A stretch of DNA of 64,000 nt from Endothia cerciana (taxonomy: Eukaryota; Ascomycota; Sordariomycetes; Diaporthales; Cryphonectriaceae), in assembly GCA_026119935.1 (NCBI GenBank), contig JALRMH010000013.1:310001-374000 (forward strand), read 5' to 3'. Shown one piece after another: positions 55,965 through 64,000 of the stretch; positions within the stretch are counted from its first letter, which is position 1, and every line of letters begins with the position of its first letter. The position numbers and the translations under genes were made by a program. The notes beneath the pieces are model-generated. The model had not been told where the DNA came from. It was given only the letters and a program-made list of their open reading frames with translations, and did no database searches.

Positions 55965-56370
55965 TCTCCCCCCCCCCCCTCCGCCCCTACAGCCCAGGCG
56001 CTAAGATCGTCTCCGAATACCTGCCCAACCATGCCTCAGGGCTTGTCACATCTCCCAAGATGACTGATTTCGTCATCTGCCTGGGTCGCGGTCCCGGTGC
56101 CGACACTCATGCTGACCCGGGCTCTTACACCGAGTATCGCCGCTGGACCTTCTCCCGGTCGCCGCTGTCCTCAAGGGCCGCCGCCCTTCAGCGCTGACCA
56201 TCTACGCCGCCGGCTAGCGTCGCTGCTCCCTGCCTCTGGCCAGCCCATCAACCATGCTGCCTGCTTTGCCCTACGCCACCGTCCCATCGTCGTCAGCATC
56301 GAGACCAAGACCATCAGCCGGACTGCCGAGGAGGCCCGCGTCCAGCTCGCCATCCCGCCAAGACGAACGG
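55965..56370 (+). pseudogene. PD-(D/E)XK nuclease-like domain fragment
   Basis: After a C12 tract and an intron-like CTACAG end, the text reads GAKIVSEYLPNHASGLVTSP, KMTDFVICL, then in another frame INHAACFALRHRPIVVSIET followed by K. The SKMxDF..L ... INHT.(Y/F)..LR.RPI.VSIETK order is that of the PD-(D/E)XK-like domain frequent in fungal accessory genes, with the E-x-K of the active site in SIETK. A frame change between the two halves and an early end make this a dead fragment. Confidence 0.65.
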
Positions 56371-56729
56371 CGTCGACAGTCAGCTTAGAGGTCTATATAT
56401 AATAGCATCATGTCAAGAGTCATAGCTGCGGCGGCGTCCGCTATTTGATAAGGACAAGTTGTCCAAGGTCCCAAGGTGACCACAATCCAGCCATGTGCCT
56501 TCCGTTTCCTTATGTCCCGCTTCGTCTGCCCGTAACTTTCTTTGAGTAATTTCCTTCTTATTAAATAATAGAATGGTGACCTTGTGTATTCCCGCCATCC
56601 CTTTGTAGATAGAAGCCATGAAGCGCCGGCAATTGATGGGCACACTCACCGGGCCCAAATGTGAATTCACCCTGGGGCCTCTTCCTCATGATGGCCTGGT
56701 GGTCTGCCGTCGCGGGCCTGCACACAAGG
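56371..56729. other. Intergenic
   Basis: No recognised gene. Confidence 0.35.
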
Positions 56730-56843
56730 GCACAGGTGCTGGAAGGCGGGGCACAGGCACTGGATGGCGGGGTACAGGCACTGGATGGCGGGGCACAGGC
56801 ACTGGATGGCGGGGCACAGGCACTGGATGGCGGGGCACAGGCG
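56730..56843 (+). repeat. 21-bp minisatellite, 5 copies
   Basis: Units of GCACAGGCACTGGATGGCGGG start at 56730 and follow every 21 bases to 56834. The array is preceded by GTCGCGGGCCTGCACACA (56709-56726), which also precedes a related array at 58657. Confidence 0.9.
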
Positions 56844-56886
56844 TCATCGGGAAAGGCCGAGCTTCACAGGGCAGCACGGGGCAGCA

Positions 56887-57066
56887 GGTAAAGAGCAGAA
56901 CTGTATTGGCGCACTAGAGGACATGCCTGTCCGGCGCAGGACCCTTGAAGAGAAGTCTCAAGAAAGCGGCCTTGATGGTAAAGAGCAGAACTGTATTGGC
57001 GCACTAGAGGACATGCCTGTCCGGCGCAGGACCCTTGAAGAGAAGTCTCAAGAAAGCGGCCTTGAC
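56887..57066 (+). repeat. 90-bp tandem duplication, nearly perfect
   Basis: Two 90-base copies (56887-56976 and 56977-57066) differ only in the last base. The unit keeps frame (30 codons). So little divergence points to a very recent event. A 30-bp unit (GGGCAGCGTCGCCGTTCTGC...) is also duplicated at 57181-57240. Confidence 0.95.
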
Positions 57067-57240
57067 GTAGAAAGCAATCGTTGTCAGGCCCGACCTCCAA
57101 CACTGCAGGGCCTCACTCTGCCAGCTGTGCCTATGGCAGGCCTGGCGAGGAGCCGCGGGCCATCTAGGGAGCCAGCTACTGGGCAGCGTCGCCGTTCTGC
57201 TCCTCGGCCTGGGCAGCGTCGCCGTTCTGCTCCTCGGCCT

Positions 57241-57902
57241 GGGCGGCGGCAGCATCACGCTCCTCAAGCGTGACGACCGTCATGCCGACGAGCCAGGCAG
57301 CCGAAGCCTCCCCAGCCTGCTCAGTCGTGTCGTCGCCTCCAGAGAAGGCGAGGTTGTTGATGACATAAAGCACTGTGTGCCCTTCCTGTCAGCACAAGCA
57401 GCATGCACCAGCAGGGGGCTCAGTACATACGGGTAACACAGAGGTGCACGGCTCGGTTCAGCGGCCAAACATAGGCGGTACGTAGCACGGCCAGGGTGGC
57501 TGCAACCGTGGTCGGGTAGCGGCGCTCTGGGCGCTGATGTCAGCTTCGGGGCAGCAGCAGCATGTGACGACGGTCCTCACCTCGGATGTCCTGGAGCACG
57601 CGCACAGCCTCAGGGCCAGCCTCCTCAGCGGCGTCAGCGGCAATGGCCTACATCGCCCTGTGCATCACCGCTGTAGACAGGCCAGAGGCGCCATCCTCGT
57701 CGTCCATGGGCTCACGGTCATGCTCGATGATCCAGTGGCCAAGATGCTGATCTGGTTCCGCAGGCACGCGCTTGTGTCAGCTCCTGCCGACAGCAGGCAC
57801 CTACGGGAGGGGGGGAGGACATACCGATGTTCGCGGTGGCCTGGGCCTGGAAGCAGCGCAGACAGCCCGGACAGAAAGACATGGCGGCGGCTGGCTGTGG
57901 GG
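57241..57902. other. No recognised gene
   Basis: GC-rich, with frames on both strands lacking domains. Confidence 0.3.
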
Positions 57903-58330
57903 AGGTGAGGAAAAGACCNNNNNNNNNNNNNNNNNNNNNNNNNNNNNNNNNNNNNNNNNNNNNNNNNNNNNNNNNNNNNNNNNNNNNNNNNNNNNNNNNN
58001 NNNNNNNNNNNNNNNNNCTTGGTAATGACGAGAGTTGCAGACGATGGGGCAGATGGCTGCCTGTGGAAAGTGAGGAGAGACGAGGTGAGGAAAAGACCTT
58101 GGTAATGACGAGAGTTGCAGACGATGGGGCAGATGGCTGCCTGTGGAAAGTGAGGAGAGACGAGGTGAGGAAAAGACCTTGGTAATGACGAGAGTTGTAG
58201 ACGATGGGGCAGATGGCTGCCTGTGGATGGGGGTTTGGTCCCTCGAGAAGAGGGGAGAGGGTGGAGGTCTGACGGGAGGAAAAGACCTTGGTAATGATGA
58301 GAGGGGCAGACGATGGGGCAGACGATGAGG
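57903..58330 (+). repeat. 80-bp tandem array interrupted by the N gap
   Basis: GACCTTGGTAATGACGAGAG starts units at 58095 and 58175, with partial copies at 58018 and 58284 and the end of a unit just left of the gap (57903-57918). The gap (57919-58017, 99 N) therefore lies inside the array, and its true copy number is unknown. Confidence 0.9.
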
Positions 58331-58656
58331 CAGATGGCTGCCTGTGGATGGAGAGTTGGTCGCTCGAGAAGAGGAGGGAGAGGGTGGAAGGTGGGAAGTG
58401 AGAGACGCTCGAGAAGAGGAGGGAGAGGGTGGAAGGCGGAAAGTGAAAGACGACGGGTGGGAAGGGGAAAGGACAGAAGGTTCGAGTATTTGAAGGAAGG
58501 GAAGCTTGCTAGTGCAGCCACGAATCAGGCAGCATGCCTGCCCCCGCATAAACGTTGTTCCAGCCGGCGGTGCTCGAGATGCTAGGGAGCCTGGAGGGGG
58601 TGGTTGGTATGCTGTGATGGGCTGGCGGTCTGTCGTCGCGGGCCTGCACACAGGGG

Positions 58657-58765
58657 GCACAGGCGCTGGAAGGCGAAGGCACAGGCGCTGGAAGGCGAAG
58701 GCACAGGCGCTGGAAGGCTGGACACAGGCGCTGGATGGCGGGGCACAGGCGCTGGAAGGCAGGGC
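58657..58765 (+). repeat. Second copy of the CACAGG minisatellite
   Basis: Five diverged units (GCACAGGCGCTGGAAGGC...) follow the same GTCGCGGGCCTGCACACA leader as the array at 56730. The two loci share ~140 bases in the same orientation, so they are copies of one dispersed minisatellite. Confidence 0.85.
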
Positions 58766-60047
58766 ATACAGGCAGTCAAGGAGGAGAGGGGAGGTCGACC
58801 AGATCCAAACTAAGCAATCGGACGGCGAGATCAAGTGCGTGTAATTAGATTTGATGTGAGCGGAGAGAGAAGTTCACAGATGATGTGAACAGATCTATCA
58901 TATCTTCACGCCAATAGAGCCTCATGGCGCCTAAGCCAAGCTCGAGAAAATAGGAGGGGGGCTGAGGGGGGATGGGCGGTCCTCTCGAGCCAGAATAATT
59001 CCGCCTCATCAAGACTCGACCTTCTGCGCACCCCAGCCACGCCGAGCAGATGAACACATGTCGGATGCCTCGCCCGACCATCACGTCGCAATTACAGAGA
59101 CCCCGACAGGCGCGCCATACCAACGGAGGGCCGAAATAGACATTGGCATCATAAGTTCAGGAAGGAGAAAATCACTCAGGCATACCACAACGGTGACGTG
59201 CTCAACCCGGTGTTATATTGTCGTTCGCGGGTCTGGTGGCCATGGCCGCCCAGGTCCCGGTTCCCCTATGAGGCCTACGTAGGTAGCTAAACCCCTGACC
59301 ACCAAGGCCGTCTGCCGGGCTACTTGCTAGCAAGCCCGGCAGCCCCCTCGGCGTCCTAGCTGGAGCATGCCGGGCAGAGCGCACCCACCTCCGTGACGCT
59401 CTGAGAGTACTGGGTACACCAGCCCTGCTGTTGGTAGTCCAGGCACTCCGTCGACGACTCCTCTACCAGGTGGCCACACTGGTATTTGCTGTACGTGTGA
59501 TGACACATGATGGCGCTGTATGTGGGTTGTGATGTCTCTGTGTTGCTTGTTTTTCTGTCTGCTGGATGTTATGACTCTGGGTGGGGGGACTCCGCGATGG
59601 TGATCTCTGAGAGGTTTCCTGTCGGCATCAGGTCGATTCGAGCCGGCTCAACGGCGCAGATTTATAGTACGCCGCCGGCCGTCCTCTCTTGCTCACCACT
59701 ACATCCTACAGACGATTGCCAGTGACGGTGGCCAGGCCTCCACAGGAACCTATGGAGCACGATAGGTGGTGACGAGAACGACGCCTGGTCACGGGCATCC
59801 TCCAGGGCACACGCCACACAAGGTCTCTGTCCCTGACGCGGGTCTCCTGGGGGTGACAGGCTCAAGACCTCACCACCGTGCCTGTGCCTTCCACACCTGA
59901 ATATGTACGGTGGGTGTGCGCACTGTGTGCCTGCCTTTTGTTCACCTGCCTTCTGTGTGTGTAACATCCCTGTGCTTTTCGATCTTGTGTTTTTCAATTC
60001 TGTGCTTTTGATTCTGTGCCTTTCTCTCTTGGGCTCTCCTTTGTCTT
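58766..60047. other. No recognised gene
   Basis: Short frames only. Confidence 0.35.
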
Positions 60048-60476
60048 GAGCTTTTTTTTTCTCTTGGGCTCTCTTCGATCCTGTGCTTTTCGATTCTGGG
60101 CCTTTCTGTCTTGGGCTCTCCTCGATTCTGGGCTTTCGATTCTGGGCTTTTGATTCTGGGCCTTTCTCTCTTGGGCTCTCCTTTGATCTTGAGCTTTTTT
60201 TTTCTCTTGGGCTCTCTTCGATCCTGTGCTTTTCGATTCTGGGCCTTTCTGTCTTGGGCTCTCCTCGATTCTGGGCTTTCGATTCTGGGCTTTTGATTCT
60301 GGGCCTTTCTCTCTTGGGCTCTCCTTTGATCTTGAGCTTTTTTTTTCTCTTGGGCTCTCTTCGATCCTGTGCTTTTCGATTCTGGGCCTTTCTGTCTTGG
60401 GCTCTCGTCGATCCTGTGCTTTTCGATCTGGGCTTTTTCTCACTTGGGCTCTCCTCAATCTCGAGCCTTTTCCTCT
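60048..60476. repeat. 143-bp tandem array, 3 copies
   Basis: Units begin with GAGCTTTTTTTTT at 60048, 60191 and 60334, and are built of shorter TTCGATTCTGGGC(C/T)TTT and CTCTTGGGCTCTC blocks. One strand is T/C-rich and can be read as repetitive Leu/Phe/Ser text, the other as Lys/Arg/Glu text; no real protein is implied. Related TTCGATCTTGGGC blocks recur at 62114-62180 and 62698-62745. Confidence 0.9.
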
Positions 60477-60569
60477 TAAGCTCTCCTTGATCTTGGACTT
60501 TTTGATCCTGGGCTTACCCAGGCCCGCCGAAAGCCTGACCAGGCCAAGGTAGCACCACCAACCTGACAC

Positions 60570-61984
60570 TACCAAGCCGCCCCTTTTTTATCTTCGTGAT
60601 ATCATCGAGAGCCTTCTCAATTCGGCTCAATCACAGTCCTACCTCCATGTCAGCACCATCTGCTCTGGCACTGGCGCGCCGCTTCATGCGATGAAGCTTG
60701 TCGCCATGCTCAAGAATGACGACGGCCAACAAGTTCTCACGACTATCAACGCCTTCAGTTGCGAGATCGAGCCGTTCAAGCAGGCCTTTCTGATGCGCAA
60801 CAGCAAGCCAGAATACCTCACGACACCGACAACAAGGGTAGTAGTGATAGTGACGACGACACTGACGGTGGATCCAAGGATGACCACGCGGGCAAGGCAT
60901 GCCCTGACACCGCCAAGCCGCCCCTTTTCTATCTTCGTGATATCATCGAGAGCCTTCTCGATTCGGCTCAATCACAGAGCCTACATACAGCACCTTGTCA
61001 ACTCTGGCAAACAGTCCTACCTCTATGTCAGCACCATCTGCTCTGGCACTGACGTGCCCCTTCATGCGATGAAGCTCTTCGGCATGCTGAAGAACAACGA
61101 CGGCCAACAAGTTCTCACGACAATCAACGCCTTCAGTTGTTGCGAGACCGCATTCAAGCAAGCTTTTCTGATGCGCAACAGCAAGCCAGAATACCTCACG
61201 ACGACACCAACAACAAGGGCAGTAGTGATAGTGACGACGACACTGATGGTGGATCCGAGGATGACCACGCGGGCAAGGTATGCCCTGACACCGCCAAGCC
61301 GCCCCTTTTTTATCTTCGTGATATCATCGAGAGCCTTCTCGATTCGGCTCAATCGCAGGGTCTGCAACACTTTGTCGACTCGGGCAAACAGTACTACATC
61401 CGCGTCGGCACCATCTGCTCTGGCACCGACGCGCCCCTTCATGCGATGAAGCTCTTCGGCATGCTCAAGAACGACAACGGTGAACACTTCAGTTGTTGCG
61501 AGACCGCGTTCAGGCAGGCTTTTCTGATGCGCAACAGCAAGCCAGAATACCTCACGACGGCACCGACACCGACAACAAGGGCAGTAGTGATAGTGACGAC
61601 GACACTGACAGTGTTTCCGAGGATGACCACCACACGGGCAAGGCATGCCCTGACACCGCCAAGCCGCCCCTTTTACATCTTCGTGAAATCATCGAGAGCC
61701 TTCTCGATTCGGCTCAATCGCAGGGTCTGCAACACTTTGTCGACTCGGGCAAACAGTACTACATCCGCGTCGGCACCATCTGCTCTGGCACTGACGCGCC
61801 CCTTCATGCGATGAAGCTCTTCGGCATGCTGAAGAACAACGACGGCCAACAAGTTCTCACGACTATCAACGCCTTCAGTTGCGAGATCGAGCCGTTCAAG
61901 CAGGCCTTTCTGATGCGCAACAGCAGGCCGCAATCCCTCTTCCGTGACGCCGTAGACTTTACCAAAGTTGGCGCGAAGACAGCG
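60570..61984 (+). pseudogene. C5-cytosine methyltransferase-like exon, four tandem copies
   Basis: A cassette of ~340-380 bases is repeated four times; its YLRDIIESLL start lies at 60589, 60930, 61311 and 61674. Each copy reads FYLRDIIESLLxSAQSQ, (x)xGTICSGTDAPLHAMKLFG (like motif I of C5-MTases), then FSCEIEPFKQAF (motif II-like, variants FSCCETAFRQAF) and LMRNSKPEYL, followed by an acidic DTDNKGSSDSDDDTDGG linker. The linker changes frame relative to the next copy, so the array is not one protein. The last copy continues FRDAVDFTKVGAKTA and ends at a perfect GTAAGT donor (61984), suggesting the cassette derives from a real exon. The catalytic PCQ motif and target domain are absent. Confidence 0.7.
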
Positions 61985-62009
61985 TAAGTTTAATTCTGTA
62001 ACTCCACGA

Positions 62010-62900
62010 ACCCATACACAACACCATCACCCTGGGCAGCATTGTCTAGCCCTTTCATGGGGGCCTGAAGGGCCGTGGAGGCGTACCTGGTCTCAAGCTT
62101 TCTTCAGTCTTAAGCTTTTCGATCTTGGGCTGACTGGACCTTGGGCTGACCTAGATCTTAGGCTTTTCAGTCTGGTTTCTTAGAAGAACTCTCTGGTTTC
62201 TCAAGAAGAACAGTCTGCTGTCTTGAGAAGAATGTTGAGCGACAACGAAGAGCGGGAATGCCCACGATGGTCCCAAGGCACCCCCCCAGACCCACAGCAG
62301 AATTCCACACATTGTGTTCGCGACAACCACCACCACCACCACCACCACCAGGCGGCCGCCGCCCAAGACGTCTTCCTCGCCCAACCCCGCCGCCATGTCG
62401 GCCGTCCGCGCGACGGCCCTCGTCCCGCTGTATATCTACCTGACCCTTCGGGCTGAGGACCCCTCTACAGCGCAGCGGGCGCCCACGAGATGCCTTCTGC
62501 GAAGAAGTTTACTATAACTCAGACTTCTATGCTGCATGTCCAGGAGAGCACCACCTGTCGCCTCTGGAACCTATCAACCCACACACAACACCATCACCCT
62601 GGGCAGTATTGTTTGGCCCTTTTAGAGGGGCCTGAAGGGCCACGGAGGATGAGCGTGCCTGGATCTCAAGCTTTCCTCAAGCTTTCCTCAAGCTTCAGCT
62701 TTTTGATCCCGGGCTGGCCTAGATCTTGGGCTTTTCGGTCTGGTTCCTCAAAAAGAACGTCGAACGGCACAAGGAGTGAGGGGTACCTCGGGGGGTGCTC
62801 ACGACCCCAGGGCACCCCCATCGTGGAACTGGGTGCCTTGCCTTGGGAGGTTCCACGTTGAGCGGCCTGGTTCCTCACAAAGAACGTCGAACGGCACGAA
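62010..62900 (+). repeat. Duplicated block around the spherulin fragment
   Basis: 62010-62095 (CACAACACCATCACCCTGGG ... GGGGCCTGAAGGGCC ... TCTCAAGCTTTC) recurs at 62578-62680, and a TCTGGTT(C/T)CT..AAGAACGTCGAACGGCAC block appears near 62740 and 62870 with a weaker copy at 62220. An (ACC)n run lies at about 62326-62350. Confidence 0.7.
62394..62500 (+). pseudogene. Spherulin-4-like fragment
   Basis: The text ATALVPLYIY, then after a one-base frame change PDPSG, TGA, GPLYSAAGAH matches the start of spherulin-4 (spherulation-specific family 4) proteins, whose consensus is VPLYIYP....W.PLY.A...HP. The TGA stands where the family has Trp. Only ~35 residues remain. A non-coding explanation is possible given the small size. 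Confidence 0.5.
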
Positions 62901-64000
62901 GGGTGGGGGTGCCCTGGATTAAAGCTTTAGGTATAAGCAGAATTTCTAGACAGGCCAAATCACTGCACGCAAACAGGCAAAGCAGCTCTTGTGTAAAGGA
63001 AGCAGAAAGCAGCATTCGAAAATACCCACAATACAGCCCAAGGAATACCAATATGAAAGTGAATCCCGGTAGCGATGCTAGTAGGAGGTGTCCAGCCCCC
63101 CTTGTCATGCATTAATAAATTAAGCTAGCTACCTCTATACAAGCTATATCTCACTGCCTTATCGCACTAGCATGCAGCATTATACCTTTGCACTCTACTT
63201 ATTAGATGCTGGAGAACAGCGATCCGAGCACTATTTACGTCGCATCAAGAGCTGGGATCCAAGGCCAGCCACGTTGACTTTACCTTTGTGCTAATAGTTT
63301 TTATTGGCTGCACAGGGCCGATTAGATACCAGTACTTGGTACAGTATTTAAAGCAACACAAGGCTCGCTTAACCAGGGCGTGCATCCCTTCCTGATCACC
63401 TGTCAACTCGAAGACATTGTTGGCAGTTCTACATTGTATCTTTGGGCTCGTCCATCTCCAACCAAGTCATTCACCCGTGCTGATACGGAAGAACTCGGAG
63501 GCAGATAGCTGCCTGCTCGGAGACCTGCCTCCGGCCGAGTTCCGCTCAAACCTCGGACAAAACCCGCCAAGCCAGAACAAGCAAAGCGGTGGTGGTTCCG
63601 GCTTTCTCCCCGTCTTCACCCTCCCCCATTCCTGTTAGGCGTCCTCCGAACATCACGGCAAAGCACTGCATCGCACTTCTCGCGGTAAGCATCGGTATCT
63701 GTTTGCCAGCTGCCCAAATACCAAGCTACAGGGCGGCCCATGCAATGCTCTGGGTTCTGGGAGGAGGCCCTCGGACGAGGAACCGCCTGTAGGAGGTCCT
63801 CGAATGAAGAACCACCTACCGGTCTGGAATCAGCTTACGCATTGCATGCCGATGTCATCGGGGCGGGCACTTCTTTTCCAGTTTATCTCTCGACCGCACT
63901 CTTTGCTCTGTCCCGGGAGTCAAGGCTGCTCCGCTGGTCGTTGCCAGCAAAAAGCCTGGGAGGGTGGGACACTGCGTGGCTTGTGTCTCGACACCTGCTA
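62901..64000. other. No recognised gene
   Basis: Short frames without domains up to the window end. Confidence 0.35.

Noticed and set aside
59994..60575. 193-codon Lys/Arg/Glu-rich ORF
   Set aside because: Product of the 143-bp satellite; the opposite strand is equally open.
1..64000. CRISPR arrays, operons, ribosome binding sites, Starship captain gene
   Set aside because: None seen; gene structure is eukaryotic and no DUF3435-type recombinase frame was recognised.

Overview
The window looks like an accessory, repeat-rich segment of a filamentous ascomycete (Pezizomycotina, probably Sordariomycetes). The support is short GT..AG introns with CTGAC-type branch sites, a Zn2Cys6 regulator, HET, FunK1 and Gfd2/YDR514C-like domains, fungal type-B carboxylesterase, Tc1 and Ty3/gypsy debris, and stop codons of the kind left by repeat-induced point mutation (RIP: CAG/CAA to TAG/TAA, TGG to TAG/TGA). 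No bacterial-style operons, RNA genes or CRISPR arrays were seen. A 99-base N gap lies at 57919-58017.

Layout. 1-8.4 kb is GC-rich: a HET-domain ORF whose 3' end is a Ty3/gypsy reverse-transcriptase fragment (1297-2349, -), then a five-exon Zn2Cys6 factor of 969 aa (5069-8323, +) containing a 14-copy 57-bp coding minisatellite. 8.4-16 kb: an LTR-like fragment, a decayed Gfd2-like gene, a kinase-like gene (12098-13273, +) and an intact secreted carboxylesterase (14000-15768, -). 16-22.7 kb is a graveyard: hairpin repeat, Tc1 transposase, a fungal hypothetical protein, TPR and HET remnants, and the N-terminal part of a kinase-like gene. 22.8-31 kb: unknown-family gene X-A, a frameshifted MFS transporter, and an intact FunK1 kinase of 863 aa with a decayed copy upstream. 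31-42 kb is more AT-rich, with fragments (transcription factor, FHA domain, SGNH esterase, a 1.8-kb conserved hypothetical gene with one frameshift). 42-46 kb: X-B, a paralogue of X-A, divergent from an intact protein kinase. 47-56.4 kb: WD40 remnant, small Cys-rich protein, F-box protein, HNH nuclease, a FunK1-to-TPR chimeric pseudogene and a PD-(D/E)XK nuclease remnant. 56.4-64 kb is dominated by minisatellites, a tandemly repeated exon of a C5-cytosine-methyltransferase-like gene, and a spherulin-4 fragment.

How it fits together. There is no metabolic pathway here. The recurring theme is families linked to fungal self/non-self recognition and genome conflict (HET, NLR-type TPR/WD40 pieces, FunK1 and other kinases, F-box, HNH and PD-(D/E)XK nucleases, a methyltransferase fragment), mixed with transposon debris and partly destroyed by RIP-like mutation and indels. 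The most interesting unexplained signal is a pair of paralogous unknown genes (X-A at 22.8 kb, X-B at 43.6 kb), each divergently paired with a kinase-type gene.
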